Source: Bog-756 sp036513075 (GTDB lineage: Bacteria > Actinomycetota > Acidimicrobiia > Acidimicrobiales > RAAP-2). Taken from it: a stretch of 6,820 bases of DNA. Below the pieces are notes generated by a model, which did not search any database, had not been told where the DNA came from, and saw only the letters and a list, made by a program, of their open reading frames with translations. Positions 1 through 6,430 of the stretch are shown piece after piece (the first letter of the stretch is position 1; each line of letters begins with the position of its first letter). Position numbers and translations under genes: made by a program. The stretch spans positions 1-6,820 of the forward strand of contig DATBZS010000024.1 of the NCBI GenBank assembly GCA_036513075.1. The letters are read 5' to 3'.

Positions 1-2
1 GG

Positions 3-386
3 CCCGGATTCGAGGTGCTCTCGGCCGCGTCGCTCCCGCTCGGCCCGGCACCCCTGCCGACAGCCGCATCGCTGTCCGCCGTGCGCGAGGCGATGCGCCT
101 GTGGCGGGTGACGACCGTGGTCGTCCCCGACCAGCCGGGGCTCCCGGTCTACGAGCAGGGGCGGAGCGGCGCCTACGCGTCCGGGTTCTTCACCGCCGTC
201 CTCGGCACGCTCCCGACCCACGTCGACGATGCCTGGGTGTGGGACCGAGCGGGTGGTGCCCCGCCGGCCGCGCCGGTGTCAGCGGCGGGGTTCACCCGCT
301 GCACCACCGGTGCGACGGCGGCGTCGCCGGACCGGTTGGCCGTGCCGGTGTGCGTCCTTGCCGCCGCGGGTCGGACCGATGGCTGA
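3..386 (+). CDS. C-terminal fragment of a polytopic membrane protein, paralogue of the 379-2346 and 4359-6377 genes
   Basis: This is the last 127 codons of a gene whose start lies before the window. The reading frame is open from position 3 to the TGA at 384-386. It has no membrane segment and aligns throughout with the extracytoplasmic tail of the next gene: PGFEVLSAAS against PGAEAIARAS, WRVTTVVVPDQPGLPVYEQ against WRVDTAVLPDQPGLAAYDQ, FFTAVLGTLP against FLTAVTGRAP, and AWVW against SWVW. Like both full-length paralogues it ends in a cysteine pair (codons at 300-302 and 351-353, 16 residues apart) and a short VCVLAAA-type end. The stop overlaps the start of the next gene by 8 bp, which suggests co-translation. 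An ORF beginning at the GTG at 15 is possible in this frame but would start in the middle of the homologous domain, so it is not a real start. The function is inferred only from the paralogues: probably a membrane glycosyltransferase-like protein. Confidence 0.85.
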   Translation, partial: PGFEVLSAASLPLGPAPLPTAASLSAVREAMRLWRVTTVVVPDQPGLPVYEQGRSGAYASGFFTAVLGTLPTHVDDAWVWDRAGGAPPAAPVSAAGFTRCTTGATAASPDRLAVPVCVLAAAGRTDG

Positions 387-2346
387 ACTGATGGATGAGC
401 CGATGGCCGGACCAGAGGCCGACCCGGCGCCCACTGTTCCCGCTCGGCGTGGTCGGTCCCTGGCACTGGCTGCTGCCGGCTACCTGGCACTCGCCTTGGT
501 GGTGTGGTGGGGCGTGTGGTCCGACCATCCCACGGCCACCACCACGTGCGGCTGTGGAGACAGCGCGCTCTTCCTCTGGTTCTTCGCCTGGCCGGCCCAC
601 GCCCTGGCCCACGGTCTCGACCCGTTCGGCTCGACGGCAATGTCCCATCCCGGCGGGGTGAACCTGCTGGCCAACACCTCGGAGCTGGCCCTCGGCGTCG
701 TGCTCGCCCCGGTCACCTGGGTAGTCGGGCCGGTGGCCTCGATGAACGTCGCACTGCTCTCGGCCCCCGCCCTGTCGGCCCTGGCCATGTTCATAGCGTT
801 ACGGAGGTGGGTCAGGTGGGTGCCGGCCGCGTTCTGTGGCGGACTCCTCTACGGATTCTCGCCCTTCGTTCTGGTCACCCTGTCCGATGCGCACCTCATG
901 GTGGGCTGGGCAGTCATCCCCCCGCTGGTGGTGGCCTGCGTGGACGAACTCCTCTTCGGTCGCCGCCGGCCGGTCCGGGTCGGCCTGGTGCTCGGCCTGC
1001 TCCTCGTCGTCCAGTTCTTCGTCGGCACCGAGGTTCTGTTGCTGCTCGGCATCATGGCCGTGCCCGCCGCCCTCCTCCTCGGTGCCTACGGACTCCGTCA
1101 CCGGGTCGCAGTTCGGGCCCACGCCCGCCGGGTGGCCACCGGGCTCGTCACGGCAGGGGCAACCGCCGGACTGCTGCTGGCTTGGCCGACGTGGTACGCC
1201 CTGGCCGGTCCCGCCCACACCTCGGGTCGGGTGTGGCCCACCCTCTACCTGGGCTTCGAGGGGACCGCGCTCAAGGCCTATCTGTGGCCCACCCCGGTGT
1301 CGGCCGGGTTCACCGCGTTCGCTCACCGGGTCGGCGGCTATCAGGGCCCGACCCTGTCCGACCAGTACGTGGGGATCGGGATGGTGGTGGTGGCCGTGGT
1401 CGGCCTGGCGGTGTGGCGGCGCGATCGCAGGCTGTGGTTCTTCGGCGCCATGACCGTGATTTCGGTGGTGGGCTCCCTCGGGGCCAGTCGGCGCGTGTGG
1501 CTGCCGTGGCAGGCGGTGGCCGGCGAGCCCGTCTTCGAGAACATCATCCCGAGCCGCTTCCTGGTGGTGACCTACCTGTGCCTGGCTGTCATGCTCGGAC
1601 TGGTCGTCGATCACGCCCGTGGTGCCTTCCTCCGGCGGACCGGTGGGCCGGCTGGGGGCCGGATCGATGAGGTGCCGTCGACTGTCCGGTGGGGAGCGGG
1701 CGCGGTGGGCCTGGCGGTCGCGGCTGTAGGGCTCGTGCCCGTCGCTACGTACCTGGCACCGACGGTGCCCATGGTCACCCAACCGGTCCGGTCGCCGACG
1801 TGGTTCACCACGGTCGCCCCCCACCTGGCGCCCAACCAGGTGCTGCTCGTCTTTCCAGTGCCGTACCAGGTGATCGAGAGCGCCATGGCCTGGCAGGCCG
1901 TGGCCGGGTTCCCCTACGCCATGGTCGGTGGCGGTGGACCTGGCGGTGTGATCGAGCGCACCGGGGCCGAGCGCCCAGGAGCCGAGGCCATCGCCCGGGC
2001 GTCGTATTCCTTCACCGCCCAACACCTTCGACCGGGCGACGTGGCCGCCACCCGGTCGGCCCTGACGGGGTGGCGGGTGGATACCGCGGTCCTACCCGAC
2101 CAGCCCGGACTGGCCGCCTACGACCAGGTCACCTCGGTTCCTTTCACGGTCGCCTTCCTGACAGCGGTGACGGGACGGGCGCCGGCGAGAGTCGCCGGGT
2201 CGTGGGTGTGGGCCCGCGCCTCGAGCGACCTGCGGGCCGGCCCCGGTCCGGCGCCGGCCGCGGTCGATGCCTGCGTGTCACTCGGGTCCGACGGGTCGCC
2301 CGCCGCCATGGAGCGGGTGGCGGCCTGCGTCCTGGCCGCGGACTGA
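379..2346 (+). CDS. Polytopic GT-C-like membrane protein with extracytoplasmic C-terminal domain (paralogue A)
   Basis: The product has 655 residues. A short charged N-terminus leads into a first membrane helix (about 28-47), then a long first extracytoplasmic loop with CGCGD (57-61), WFFAWPAHALAHG (67-79) and HPGGVNLLANT (90-100). About ten further hydrophobic segments follow up to about residue 460, with GGLLYGFSPFV (154-164), DAHLM (170-174), VQFFVGTEVL (211-220), ALAGPAH (274-280) and a GGYQGPTLSDQY loop (319-330). The last ~190 residues are soluble and lie outside the membrane on this topology; they end in Cys632 and Cys650. A helix followed by an acidic residue in the first outer loop is the layout of GT-C glycosyltransferases that use lipid-phosphate sugars; I infer that role, with Asp61 as candidate catalytic residue, but no family signature proves it. 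The ATG at 379 is chosen because it overlaps the previous stop by 8 bp and excludes 50 Arg/Pro-rich residues; ATGs at 391 and 403 are alternatives. There is no strong Shine-Dalgarno, consistent with coupling. Confidence 0.88.
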   Translation: MAELMDEPMAGPEADPAPTVPARRGRSLALAAAGYLALALVVWWGVWSDHPTATTTCGCGDSALFLWFFAWPAHALAHGLDPFGSTAMSHPGGVNLLANTSELALGVVLAPVTWVVGPVASMNVALLSAPALSALAMFIALRRWVRWVPAAFCGGLLYGFSPFVLVTLSDAHLMVGWAVIPPLVVACVDELLFGRRRPVRVGLVLGLLLVVQFFVGTEVLLLLGIMAVPAALLLGAYGLRHRVAVRAHARRVATGLVTAGATAGLLLAWPTWYALAGPAHTSGRVWPTLYLGFEGTALKAYLWPTPVSAGFTAFAHRVGGYQGPTLSDQYVGIGMVVVAVVGLAVWRRDRRLWFFGAMTVISVVGSLGASRRVWLPWQAVAGEPVFENIIPSRFLVVTYLCLAVMLGLVVDHARGAFLRRTGGPAGGRIDEVPSTVRWGAGAVGLAVAAVGLVPVATYLAPTVPMVTQPVRSPTWFTTVAPHLAPNQVLLVFPVPYQVIESAMAWQAVAGFPYAMVGGGGPGGVIERTGAERPGAEAIARASYSFTAQHLRPGDVAATRSALTGWRVDTAVLPDQPGLAAYDQVTSVPFTVAFLTAVTGRAPARVAGSWVWARASSDLRAGPGPAPAAVDACVSLGSDGSPAAMERVAACVLAAD

Positions 2347-2360
2347 CCGGGGTCGACTGG

Positions 2361-2366
2361 TAGCGT
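2361..2366 (+). promoter_or_regulatory. Candidate -10 element (TAGCGT) for a leaderless transcript
   Basis: TAGCGT fits the actinobacterial TANNNT -10 consensus. Only 8 bases separate it from the GTG at 2375, so transcription would start at or within a couple of bases of the start codon. No purine-rich ribosome binding site is present in the 28-bp gap, which is what a leaderless message would look like. No convincing -35 box is visible. This would give genes at 2375-6377 a promoter of their own, separate from the pair upstream. Confidence 0.5.
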
Positions 2367-2380
2367 CACCGCCCGTGACG
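2364..2380. repeat. Short inverted repeat CGTCAC-N5-GTGACG over the start of the small-protein gene
   Basis: The 6-bp arms are at 2364-2369 and 2375-2380, with CGCCC between them. The element covers the second half of the candidate -10 box, the presumed transcription start and the first two codons. A repressor site here would block initiation, but arms of 6 bp can arise by chance in GC-rich DNA, so this is only a candidate operator. Confidence 0.25.
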
Positions 2381-2872
2381 GCAGTCGGATCTCCCGCCGG
2401 GGCGCCCCGGCGCCCGGTCCGCAAGGTGGTGGTGACCGTGGTGAGCGCCGTGGTCGCCGCAGTCGCCTTGGCGGCCCTGGCCGGTCAGGCTGTGCGAGGC
2501 AACCGGACGGTCGACGCCCAGCTCGCCTCCGGCCCCGTTCACAATGCCACCGTCGACGACGCCTTCTACGCCTGCATCGACACCCAGGCCCACAGCCTGG
2601 TTGGTCCCGGCCAGACGGTGGCCCTCGGTGGGACCAACCTGGCCGACGCCGTCACCATGATCAAGGGGTTCGGCGGCTGGGTGACGGTGGCCGACTCGGC
2701 GTCCCGGGCCGACGTCGTCTTGACCCTCCACAACGGATCGGGGGCACCCGGCACCTGCCTCGGCACCCGGGTGGTCGGGACCTACCCTTCCGCTGACGGA
2801 CGCACCACGCAGCGCCTGGGGACCGGAGCCCAGGTGGCGGGCCAGGGCCCGCCACCTGCCCCGCCGCTGTGA
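2375..2872 (+). CDS. Small membrane-anchored secreted protein of unknown function
   Basis: The product has 165 residues and I do not recognise its family. The N-terminus is short and basic (PRRPVRK, 11-17), followed by one strongly hydrophobic segment (about 18-40), which reads as a signal anchor or uncleaved signal peptide; there is no lipobox. The remainder is a soluble extracytoplasmic domain with two cysteines only, Cys67 (FYACID) and Cys128 (GTCLG), that could form a disulfide. The end is a Gly/Pro-rich tail (GQGPPPAPPL). The GTG at 2375 is chosen because it lies 8 bases after a TAGCGT -10 element with no ribosome binding site, and the frame upstream of it runs into the previous gene. 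Its stop shares four bases (GTGA) with the start of the next gene, a GT-C-like enzyme. A role as an accessory or scaffold subunit of the neighbouring membrane enzymes is inference from this position. Confidence 0.8.
   Translation: MTAVGSPAGAPRRPVRKVVVTVVSAVVAAVALAALAGQAVRGNRTVDAQLASGPVHNATVDDAFYACIDTQAHSLVGPGQTVALGGTNLADAVTMIKGFGGWVTVADSASRADVVLTLHNGSGAPGTCLGTRVVGTYPSADGRTTQRLGTGAQVAGQGPPPAPPL
2831..2858 (+). promoter_or_regulatory. 12-bp perfect stem with CAGG loop just before the gene 4 start
   Basis: The arms CAGGTGGCGGGC (2831-2842) and GCCCGCCACCTG (2847-2858) pair perfectly around a CAGG tetraloop. The hairpin lies inside the last codons of the 2375-2872 gene and ends 10 bases before the GTG at 2869, so it covers the place where a ribosome binding site would sit; the bases between it and the GTG are pyrimidine-rich and offer none. 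Ribosomes finishing the upstream gene would melt it, which would make translation of the next gene depend on the first. There is no T-run after it, so it is not a standard intrinsic terminator. Confidence 0.45.
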
Positions 2873-4362
2873 GCACGGTCATCGCCACCACCGCGGCCGT
2901 CGTCGCCCTGGCCGCCGCCGGTGCCCTTCCGGTCTTGGCTACGGTCGGCCTCCGGTGGTTCGCCGTGCCCCTGGCTCCACTGGCTGGGGCCGTGGTGGCC
3001 GCGCTGTCGGCCAACGCGTCGCTCAGCTTCGGCGGCTCCCTTCTCGACTGGTTCGTCGGCCTCGCCGCCCTGGGTGCAGCTGTCGTGTTCGGCGTGTGGG
3101 TGGTGCGGCCCGACCTGGGCCCCCGGCGTGCGCCGGCCGGCACCGGAGGTGGCGGCGTCCATCGGGTGGCAGGCATCGTCGGATTCCTCCTCGTCGTCGC
3201 CACCTGTGCGTGGAGCCTGCGCGGCCTGCGCTCGCCCACAGTGGGCTTTGACGCCCGCGCCATGTGGGTGATGCGCCCGGGCTGGTTCCTCCAGAGCCAC
3301 GGCCAGCTGCTCATCGACATGAAGGCCCGGGGCCTGATCCTCACCCAGTCCGCCTACCCGCCATTGGTCAGTGCCTCGACTGCCGTGGCGTGGAAGATCA
3401 CGGGGGTCCACACCGCCCGTCTCGGCGTCACCACCGTGGCCCTGCTCAACGCCTGCGCCCTGGCCGCGGCAGCCCTCGCCCTGGTCGAATCCAGCCGCGG
3501 GTTGGCCCGTCGGGTGGATCGACCGTGGATCCCGATGGCCGTCGGCCTGGTCGCCGCCGTCCTCCTGATCGTCGTGGCCGCCGGGGTGACGGAGCCTTTC
3601 CTCACCAACGGTTATGCCGATCCTCTGTGGTCGCTGGCCGCAGTGGGCGCTGTCGCCTTCGGACTGCAGCTCCACGACGATGCCGGAAGCCGTGCCGCCA
3701 CCGTCGTGCTCATTCTGGTGGCCGGCACCACCAAGAACGAGGGACTCGTGACCGCTTTGGCCTTGATCGTGTTGGTGACCATGCGGTCGATCGGCTGGGC
3801 CGGGCTACGGGGGGCGTGGAACCGTTGGAGAGGGCCGCTGGTGATCGCAGGGTGCGAGCTGGTGGCGCTGGCCTGGTGGCCATTGCTGATGAAGTCCATC
3901 GGGGCGCGGGGAGCCACCTCGACGTTCACGGCCTCGACCGACCTCGCCCACCGGACCGGTGCCACCATCCACGGCATGAGCCCCTACCTCCACGTCCTTG
4001 TCCTTGCGGTACCGCTGTCGGTGGTGGGCGGAATCGTGCTGTCCGGCGTGCGGCGACGGGGCGGGGTGGGCAACGACGGTTGGGGATGGCTGGCCCTCGC
4101 CTCCGGCCTTGTCGCCGTGGGTGCCGCGCTGGTGACCGGTTCGGGGGCCATCGGACCATGGATCCTGTCCACGGTGCACCGCATCACCGAGTACCCGATC
4201 CTGGAGGCCTGGTGGATCATCGGCTTCTGGGCGGTCGTGGCCGGCGCTTGTCTCGGGGACCGCAGCGCAGGAGCTGGCGCCCGGGCGGAAGCTGCCCCTG
4301 ACCTCCACGCGAGCCGGTCCGGGACGGCACCCGCCAACGAGCCGGTCGGGGTGACGGGGTGA
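2869..4362 (+). CDS. GT-C family membrane glycosyltransferase-like protein (ArnT/PMT-type layout)
   Basis: The product has 497 residues and about 12-13 hydrophobic segments. After four N-terminal helices comes a long outer loop with GFDARAMW (126-133), where Asp128 is the likely catalytic acid/base residue of the GT-C fold. It is followed by AYPPLVS (162-168), matching the PP-containing loop end seen in GT39/ArnT-type enzymes, GYAD (248-251), and TKNEG (288-292), a combination familiar from uncharacterised bacterial GT-C proteins. It should transfer a sugar from a polyprenyl-phosphate donor to an acceptor on the outer side of the membrane; donor and acceptor cannot be told. It differs from its two large neighbours in lacking the CGCGD loop and the soluble C-terminal domain; instead it ends with a polar, Ala/Gly-rich tail of about 36 residues, probably cytoplasmic or disordered. 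The GTG start overlaps the previous stop by four bases (GTGA), and its own stop overlaps the next start in the same way. Confidence 0.87.
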   Translation: MSTVIATTAAVVALAAAGALPVLATVGLRWFAVPLAPLAGAVVAALSANASLSFGGSLLDWFVGLAALGAAVVFGVWVVRPDLGPRRAPAGTGGGGVHRVAGIVGFLLVVATCAWSLRGLRSPTVGFDARAMWVMRPGWFLQSHGQLLIDMKARGLILTQSAYPPLVSASTAVAWKITGVHTARLGVTTVALLNACALAAAALALVESSRGLARRVDRPWIPMAVGLVAAVLLIVVAAGVTEPFLTNGYADPLWSLAAVGAVAFGLQLHDDAGSRAATVVLILVAGTTKNEGLVTALALIVLVTMRSIGWAGLRGAWNRWRGPLVIAGCELVALAWWPLLMKSIGARGATSTFTASTDLAHRTGATIHGMSPYLHVLVLAVPLSVVGGIVLSGVRRRGGVGNDGWGWLALASGLVAVGAALVTGSGAIGPWILSTVHRITEYPILEAWWIIGFWAVVAGACLGDRSAGAGARAEAAPDLHASRSGTAPANEPVGVTG

Positions 4363-4363
4363 C
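4348..4363 (+). repeat. Tandem octamer GGGGTGAC x2 across a stop/start overlap
   Basis: GGGGTGAC occurs twice in a row (4348-4355 and 4356-4363). The second copy contains the GTGA in which the stop at 4360-4362 and the GTG start at 4359 overlap. The first copy offers a similar GTG at 4351, but it is out of frame with the gene that follows. The G-runs may serve as weak ribosome contacts. Confidence 0.5.
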
Positions 4364-6377
4364 GGTGGTCGACGGGGATGCGGTGGAGGTGGACGCGGCC
4401 GAGCCGGACGCCAGCATCAGTGGTGACCAGGCGGCCGGAACGGCCCACTCGGTCGGACCGGCCGTCACGGGTAGCGCCGTGAGATCCGGGCGCGTCCGGG
4501 GCTGGCCGTCGCTGGTTGCCGGCGCCATCGGCTACCTGGCCTTGTCAGTGGCGCTGTGGTGGAACGTGTGGTCGACCCACTCGACATCGGTGACCACCTG
4601 CGGTTGCGGCGACACTTCGTTGTTCACCTGGTTCCTCGAGTGGCCCGCCTACGCGTTGTCCCACGCGACGAATCCCCTCTACTCGACCTATCTCTTCCAC
4701 CCCGGGGGAGTCAACCTGCTCGCCAACACGGCGGAAGTAGGCATCGGGATCGTGCTCGCCCCGGTCACCTGGCTGTTCGGTCCCATCGCCACCCTGAACG
4801 TGGCCCTGACCCTCAGTCCGACCTTGTCGGCATTCGCCATGTACCTGCTCCTGCGCCGATGGGTGTCCTGGGCGCCGGCCGCCTTCGTCGGGGGCCTGCT
4901 CTACGGATTCTCACCTTTCGTCGTGGTGGCCCTCACCGACGCACACCTGATGCTGGGCATGGCCGCCATGCCGCCCCTCTTCGTCCTCTGCCTCGACGAA
5001 CTGTTCGTGCGCCAACGGTGGCGACCGTGGCTCACCGGACTGGCCATCGGCGTGGTCGTCCTGGTCCAGTTCTCCATCGGCACCGAGGTACTGGTGATCA
5101 TGGCCATTGCCGCGGTTTTCGGGACGGTGCTCGTCGTGGTGACCGGGTTGTTCCGCCCGAAGGTGCTGGTCGCCCGGATCCCCTACGCGTTGCGCGGCGG
5201 GGCCGCGGCCATCGTGAGTTCGGCGGTTCTCCTGGCCTACCCCGCGTGGTTCGCCCTGGCCGGGCCTGCCCATCTTTCGGGTGGTATCTGGGGCAGCGGT
5301 GTGCACCTGGGCTATGGCGGCAACAACCTCCGGCTCTTTGTCCACCCGATGGTCCCCGTGGCTCAGGCAACGGCCCTGGCCCACCGGTACGGTGGCTACC
5401 AGGCACCGACCCTTTCGGGGCAGTACCTCGGGTTCGGCCTGCTGGCGGTGCTCGTGCTCGGACTGCTCATCTGGCACCGCGACCTCCGGCTCTGGCTGTT
5501 CGCCGTTACCGGGACGGTCTGCGCCTTCCTCTCGCTCGGGCTGTCCTTCCACGGTTGGACGCTGTGGCGCCTGTTGGTCCGGGCACCGCAGATGGGCAAT
5601 GTGATCCCGAGCCGGTTCGGCCTGATGGTCTACCTGTGTGCCGCAGTGATGCTCTCCCTCGTACTCGATCATGCCTTCCGCACTGTCGCTGACCGGCCGC
5701 GCCCGTCCCTCACCCGGGTGGTGGTGGCCTGGTTCACGGGTGTGGCCGTGGCCTGCGTGGCACTCATTCCGATCGGGAGCTACTTCGCCGACGGACTGCC
5801 GCTGACCACCCAGAGGGTCCAACTGCCTGAGTGGTTCCGCACCGTCGCCCCCGCGCTGCCGGCCCACCAGGTCCTCGTGGTGTTCCCCTTCGCCTTCCGC
5901 CAGAGCAACATGACGTGGCAGGCCGTCGACCGGATGTCCTTCGCTATGGTCGGGGGCGGTGGACCCAACTCGGTGCTCAGCCGGGCGGGCAAGGAGCTCG
6001 ACGGCCAGCGCTACCTGTCGGACGTATCGGTGGCCGGCGGACCCCAGGACATCGTGCCCGGAGAGGTGGCTGCCGTCCGCTCCGCACTGGATGGCTGGGG
6101 GGTGACCGGCGTCGTCCTCCCGAACCCGGCCCACCTTCCGAGCTACGAGCAGATCTACCTGGTCCGCACCATCGTGGTGCTCATGACGGCGGCCACCGGG
6201 CAACTACCGGAATACCGGGCCGATGCCTGGGTGTGGAGCGGCGTGGACGCCGCTCCGCCCGCGGTCGACCCCGGCGCCGCCCAGCTGAACGCGTGCACGG
6301 TCGGGCCGTCCAACGGCACGGTGGACTCCATCGCCGCCTCGGCGGCGTGCATCCTCGCCCCACCGGCTACCGGGTGA
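4359..6377 (+). CDS. Polytopic GT-C-like membrane protein with extracytoplasmic C-terminal domain (paralogue B)
   Basis: The product has 672 residues and is collinear with the 379-2346 protein. Shared landmarks in order are TCGCGD (80-85), HPGGVNLLANT (114-124), APVTW..GP.A..NVAL (134-150), GGLLYGFSPFV (178-188), DAHLM (194-198), VQFSIGTEVL (236-245), ALAGPAH (299-305), GGYQAPTLSGQY (345-356), VIPSRF (415-420) and AMVGGGGP (529-536). Over residues 170-198, 23 of 29 positions match the paralogue, yet the codons differ at many synonymous sites, so the duplication is old. About 12 membrane segments end near residue 473; the ~200-residue tail is extracytoplasmic and ends in Cys646 and Cys664. Its N-terminus has about 20 more acidic and small residues than paralogue A before the first helix. 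The GTG at 4359 overlaps the previous stop by four bases; the GTG at 4365 is an alternative. A lipid-linked sugar transferase role, with Asp85 as candidate catalytic residue, is inferred from topology. It may equally be a glycan-modifying or non-catalytic relative. Confidence 0.88.
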   Translation: MTVVDGDAVEVDAAEPDASISGDQAAGTAHSVGPAVTGSAVRSGRVRGWPSLVAGAIGYLALSVALWWNVWSTHSTSVTTCGCGDTSLFTWFLEWPAYALSHATNPLYSTYLFHPGGVNLLANTAEVGIGIVLAPVTWLFGPIATLNVALTLSPTLSAFAMYLLLRRWVSWAPAAFVGGLLYGFSPFVVVALTDAHLMLGMAAMPPLFVLCLDELFVRQRWRPWLTGLAIGVVVLVQFSIGTEVLVIMAIAAVFGTVLVVVTGLFRPKVLVARIPYALRGGAAAIVSSAVLLAYPAWFALAGPAHLSGGIWGSGVHLGYGGNNLRLFVHPMVPVAQATALAHRYGGYQAPTLSGQYLGFGLLAVLVLGLLIWHRDLRLWLFAVTGTVCAFLSLGLSFHGWTLWRLLVRAPQMGNVIPSRFGLMVYLCAAVMLSLVLDHAFRTVADRPRPSLTRVVVAWFTGVAVACVALIPIGSYFADGLPLTTQRVQLPEWFRTVAPALPAHQVLVVFPFAFRQSNMTWQAVDRMSFAMVGGGGPNSVLSRAGKELDGQRYLSDVSVAGGPQDIVPGEVAAVRSALDGWGVTGVVLPNPAHLPSYEQIYLVRTIVVLMTAATGQLPEYRADAWVWSGVDAAPPAVDPGAAQLNACTVGPSNGTVDSIAASAACILAPPATG

Positions 6378-6395
6378 CAAGAGAGGAGCTGCCTG

Positions 6396-6415
6396 CGGCC
6401 CGGGTGGCCGGGCCG
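6396..6415 (+). terminator. Terminator-like GC hairpin after the glycan operon
   Basis: An 8-bp perfect stem (CGGCCCGG at 6396-6403, CCGGGCCG at 6408-6415) closes on a GTGG loop, 18 bases after the stop of the gene ending at 6377. It is followed by GTAAGTTGTG rather than a proper T-run. Many high-GC actinobacteria use hairpins with poor T-tails, so this may end the upstream transcript, but efficiency is uncertain. Confidence 0.4.
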
Positions 6416-6416
6416 G

Positions 6417-6422
6417 TAAGTT
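6417..6422 (+). promoter_or_regulatory. Possible -10 element (TAAGTT) for the acyltransferase gene
   Basis: TAAGTT matches the TANNNT -10 consensus and is the only AT-rich hexamer in the 138-bp gap. Transcription would start near 6429, leaving a leader of about 85 bases that begins next to the 18-bp palindrome. No clear -35 box is seen 16-18 bases upstream, so this rests on the -10 match alone. Confidence 0.3.
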
Positions 6423-6430
6423 GTGACGTC

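Noticed and set aside
229..378. N-terminal extension of the first full-length membrane gene back to the ATG at 229
   Set aside because: It would add 50 Arg/Pro-rich residues lying inside the upstream coding region, and no paralogue has them; the ATG at 379 fits a coupled overlap.
849..1055. Two antisense 68-codon frames (849-1055 and 4901-5107) whose products resemble each other, both ending in TKGENP
   Set aside because: The similarity is the mirror image of the conserved sense block GFSPFV...DAHLM in the paralogues, not evidence of a conserved antisense gene.
504..1670. 388-codon frame on the + strand within the first full-length membrane gene, and similar ones at 3264-4301 and 4556-5692
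   Set aside because: These are Arg/Pro/Gly-rich alternative frames typical of GC-rich coding DNA, with no start signals or motifs.
799..2025. 408-codon open frame on the - strand opposite the first full-length membrane gene
   Set aside because: Its product is a His/Gly/Arg/Pro-rich mix with no hydrophobic core, as expected for the complement of hydrophobic codons in GC-rich DNA; the + strand protein has clear conserved motifs.
2267..2374. Extension of the small-protein gene upstream of 2375
   Set aside because: The extra residues come from the shifted frame of the previous gene, and the GTG at 2375 is well placed behind a -10 box.
2831..2858. The 12-bp hairpin as an intrinsic terminator
   Set aside because: No T-run follows and the next gene starts 10 bases later in a four-base overlap, so ending transcription here makes little sense.
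4911..6203. 430-codon open frame on the - strand opposite the second full-length membrane gene
   Set aside because: Same low-complexity polar composition; it arises because the sense gene avoids the codons that would give antisense stops.
6381..6388. Strong Shine-Dalgarno-like GAGAGGAG after the stop at 6377
   Set aside because: No ATG, GTG or TTG lies at suitable spacing; the nearest GTG (6404) is 15 bases away and opens only the unconvincing frame above.
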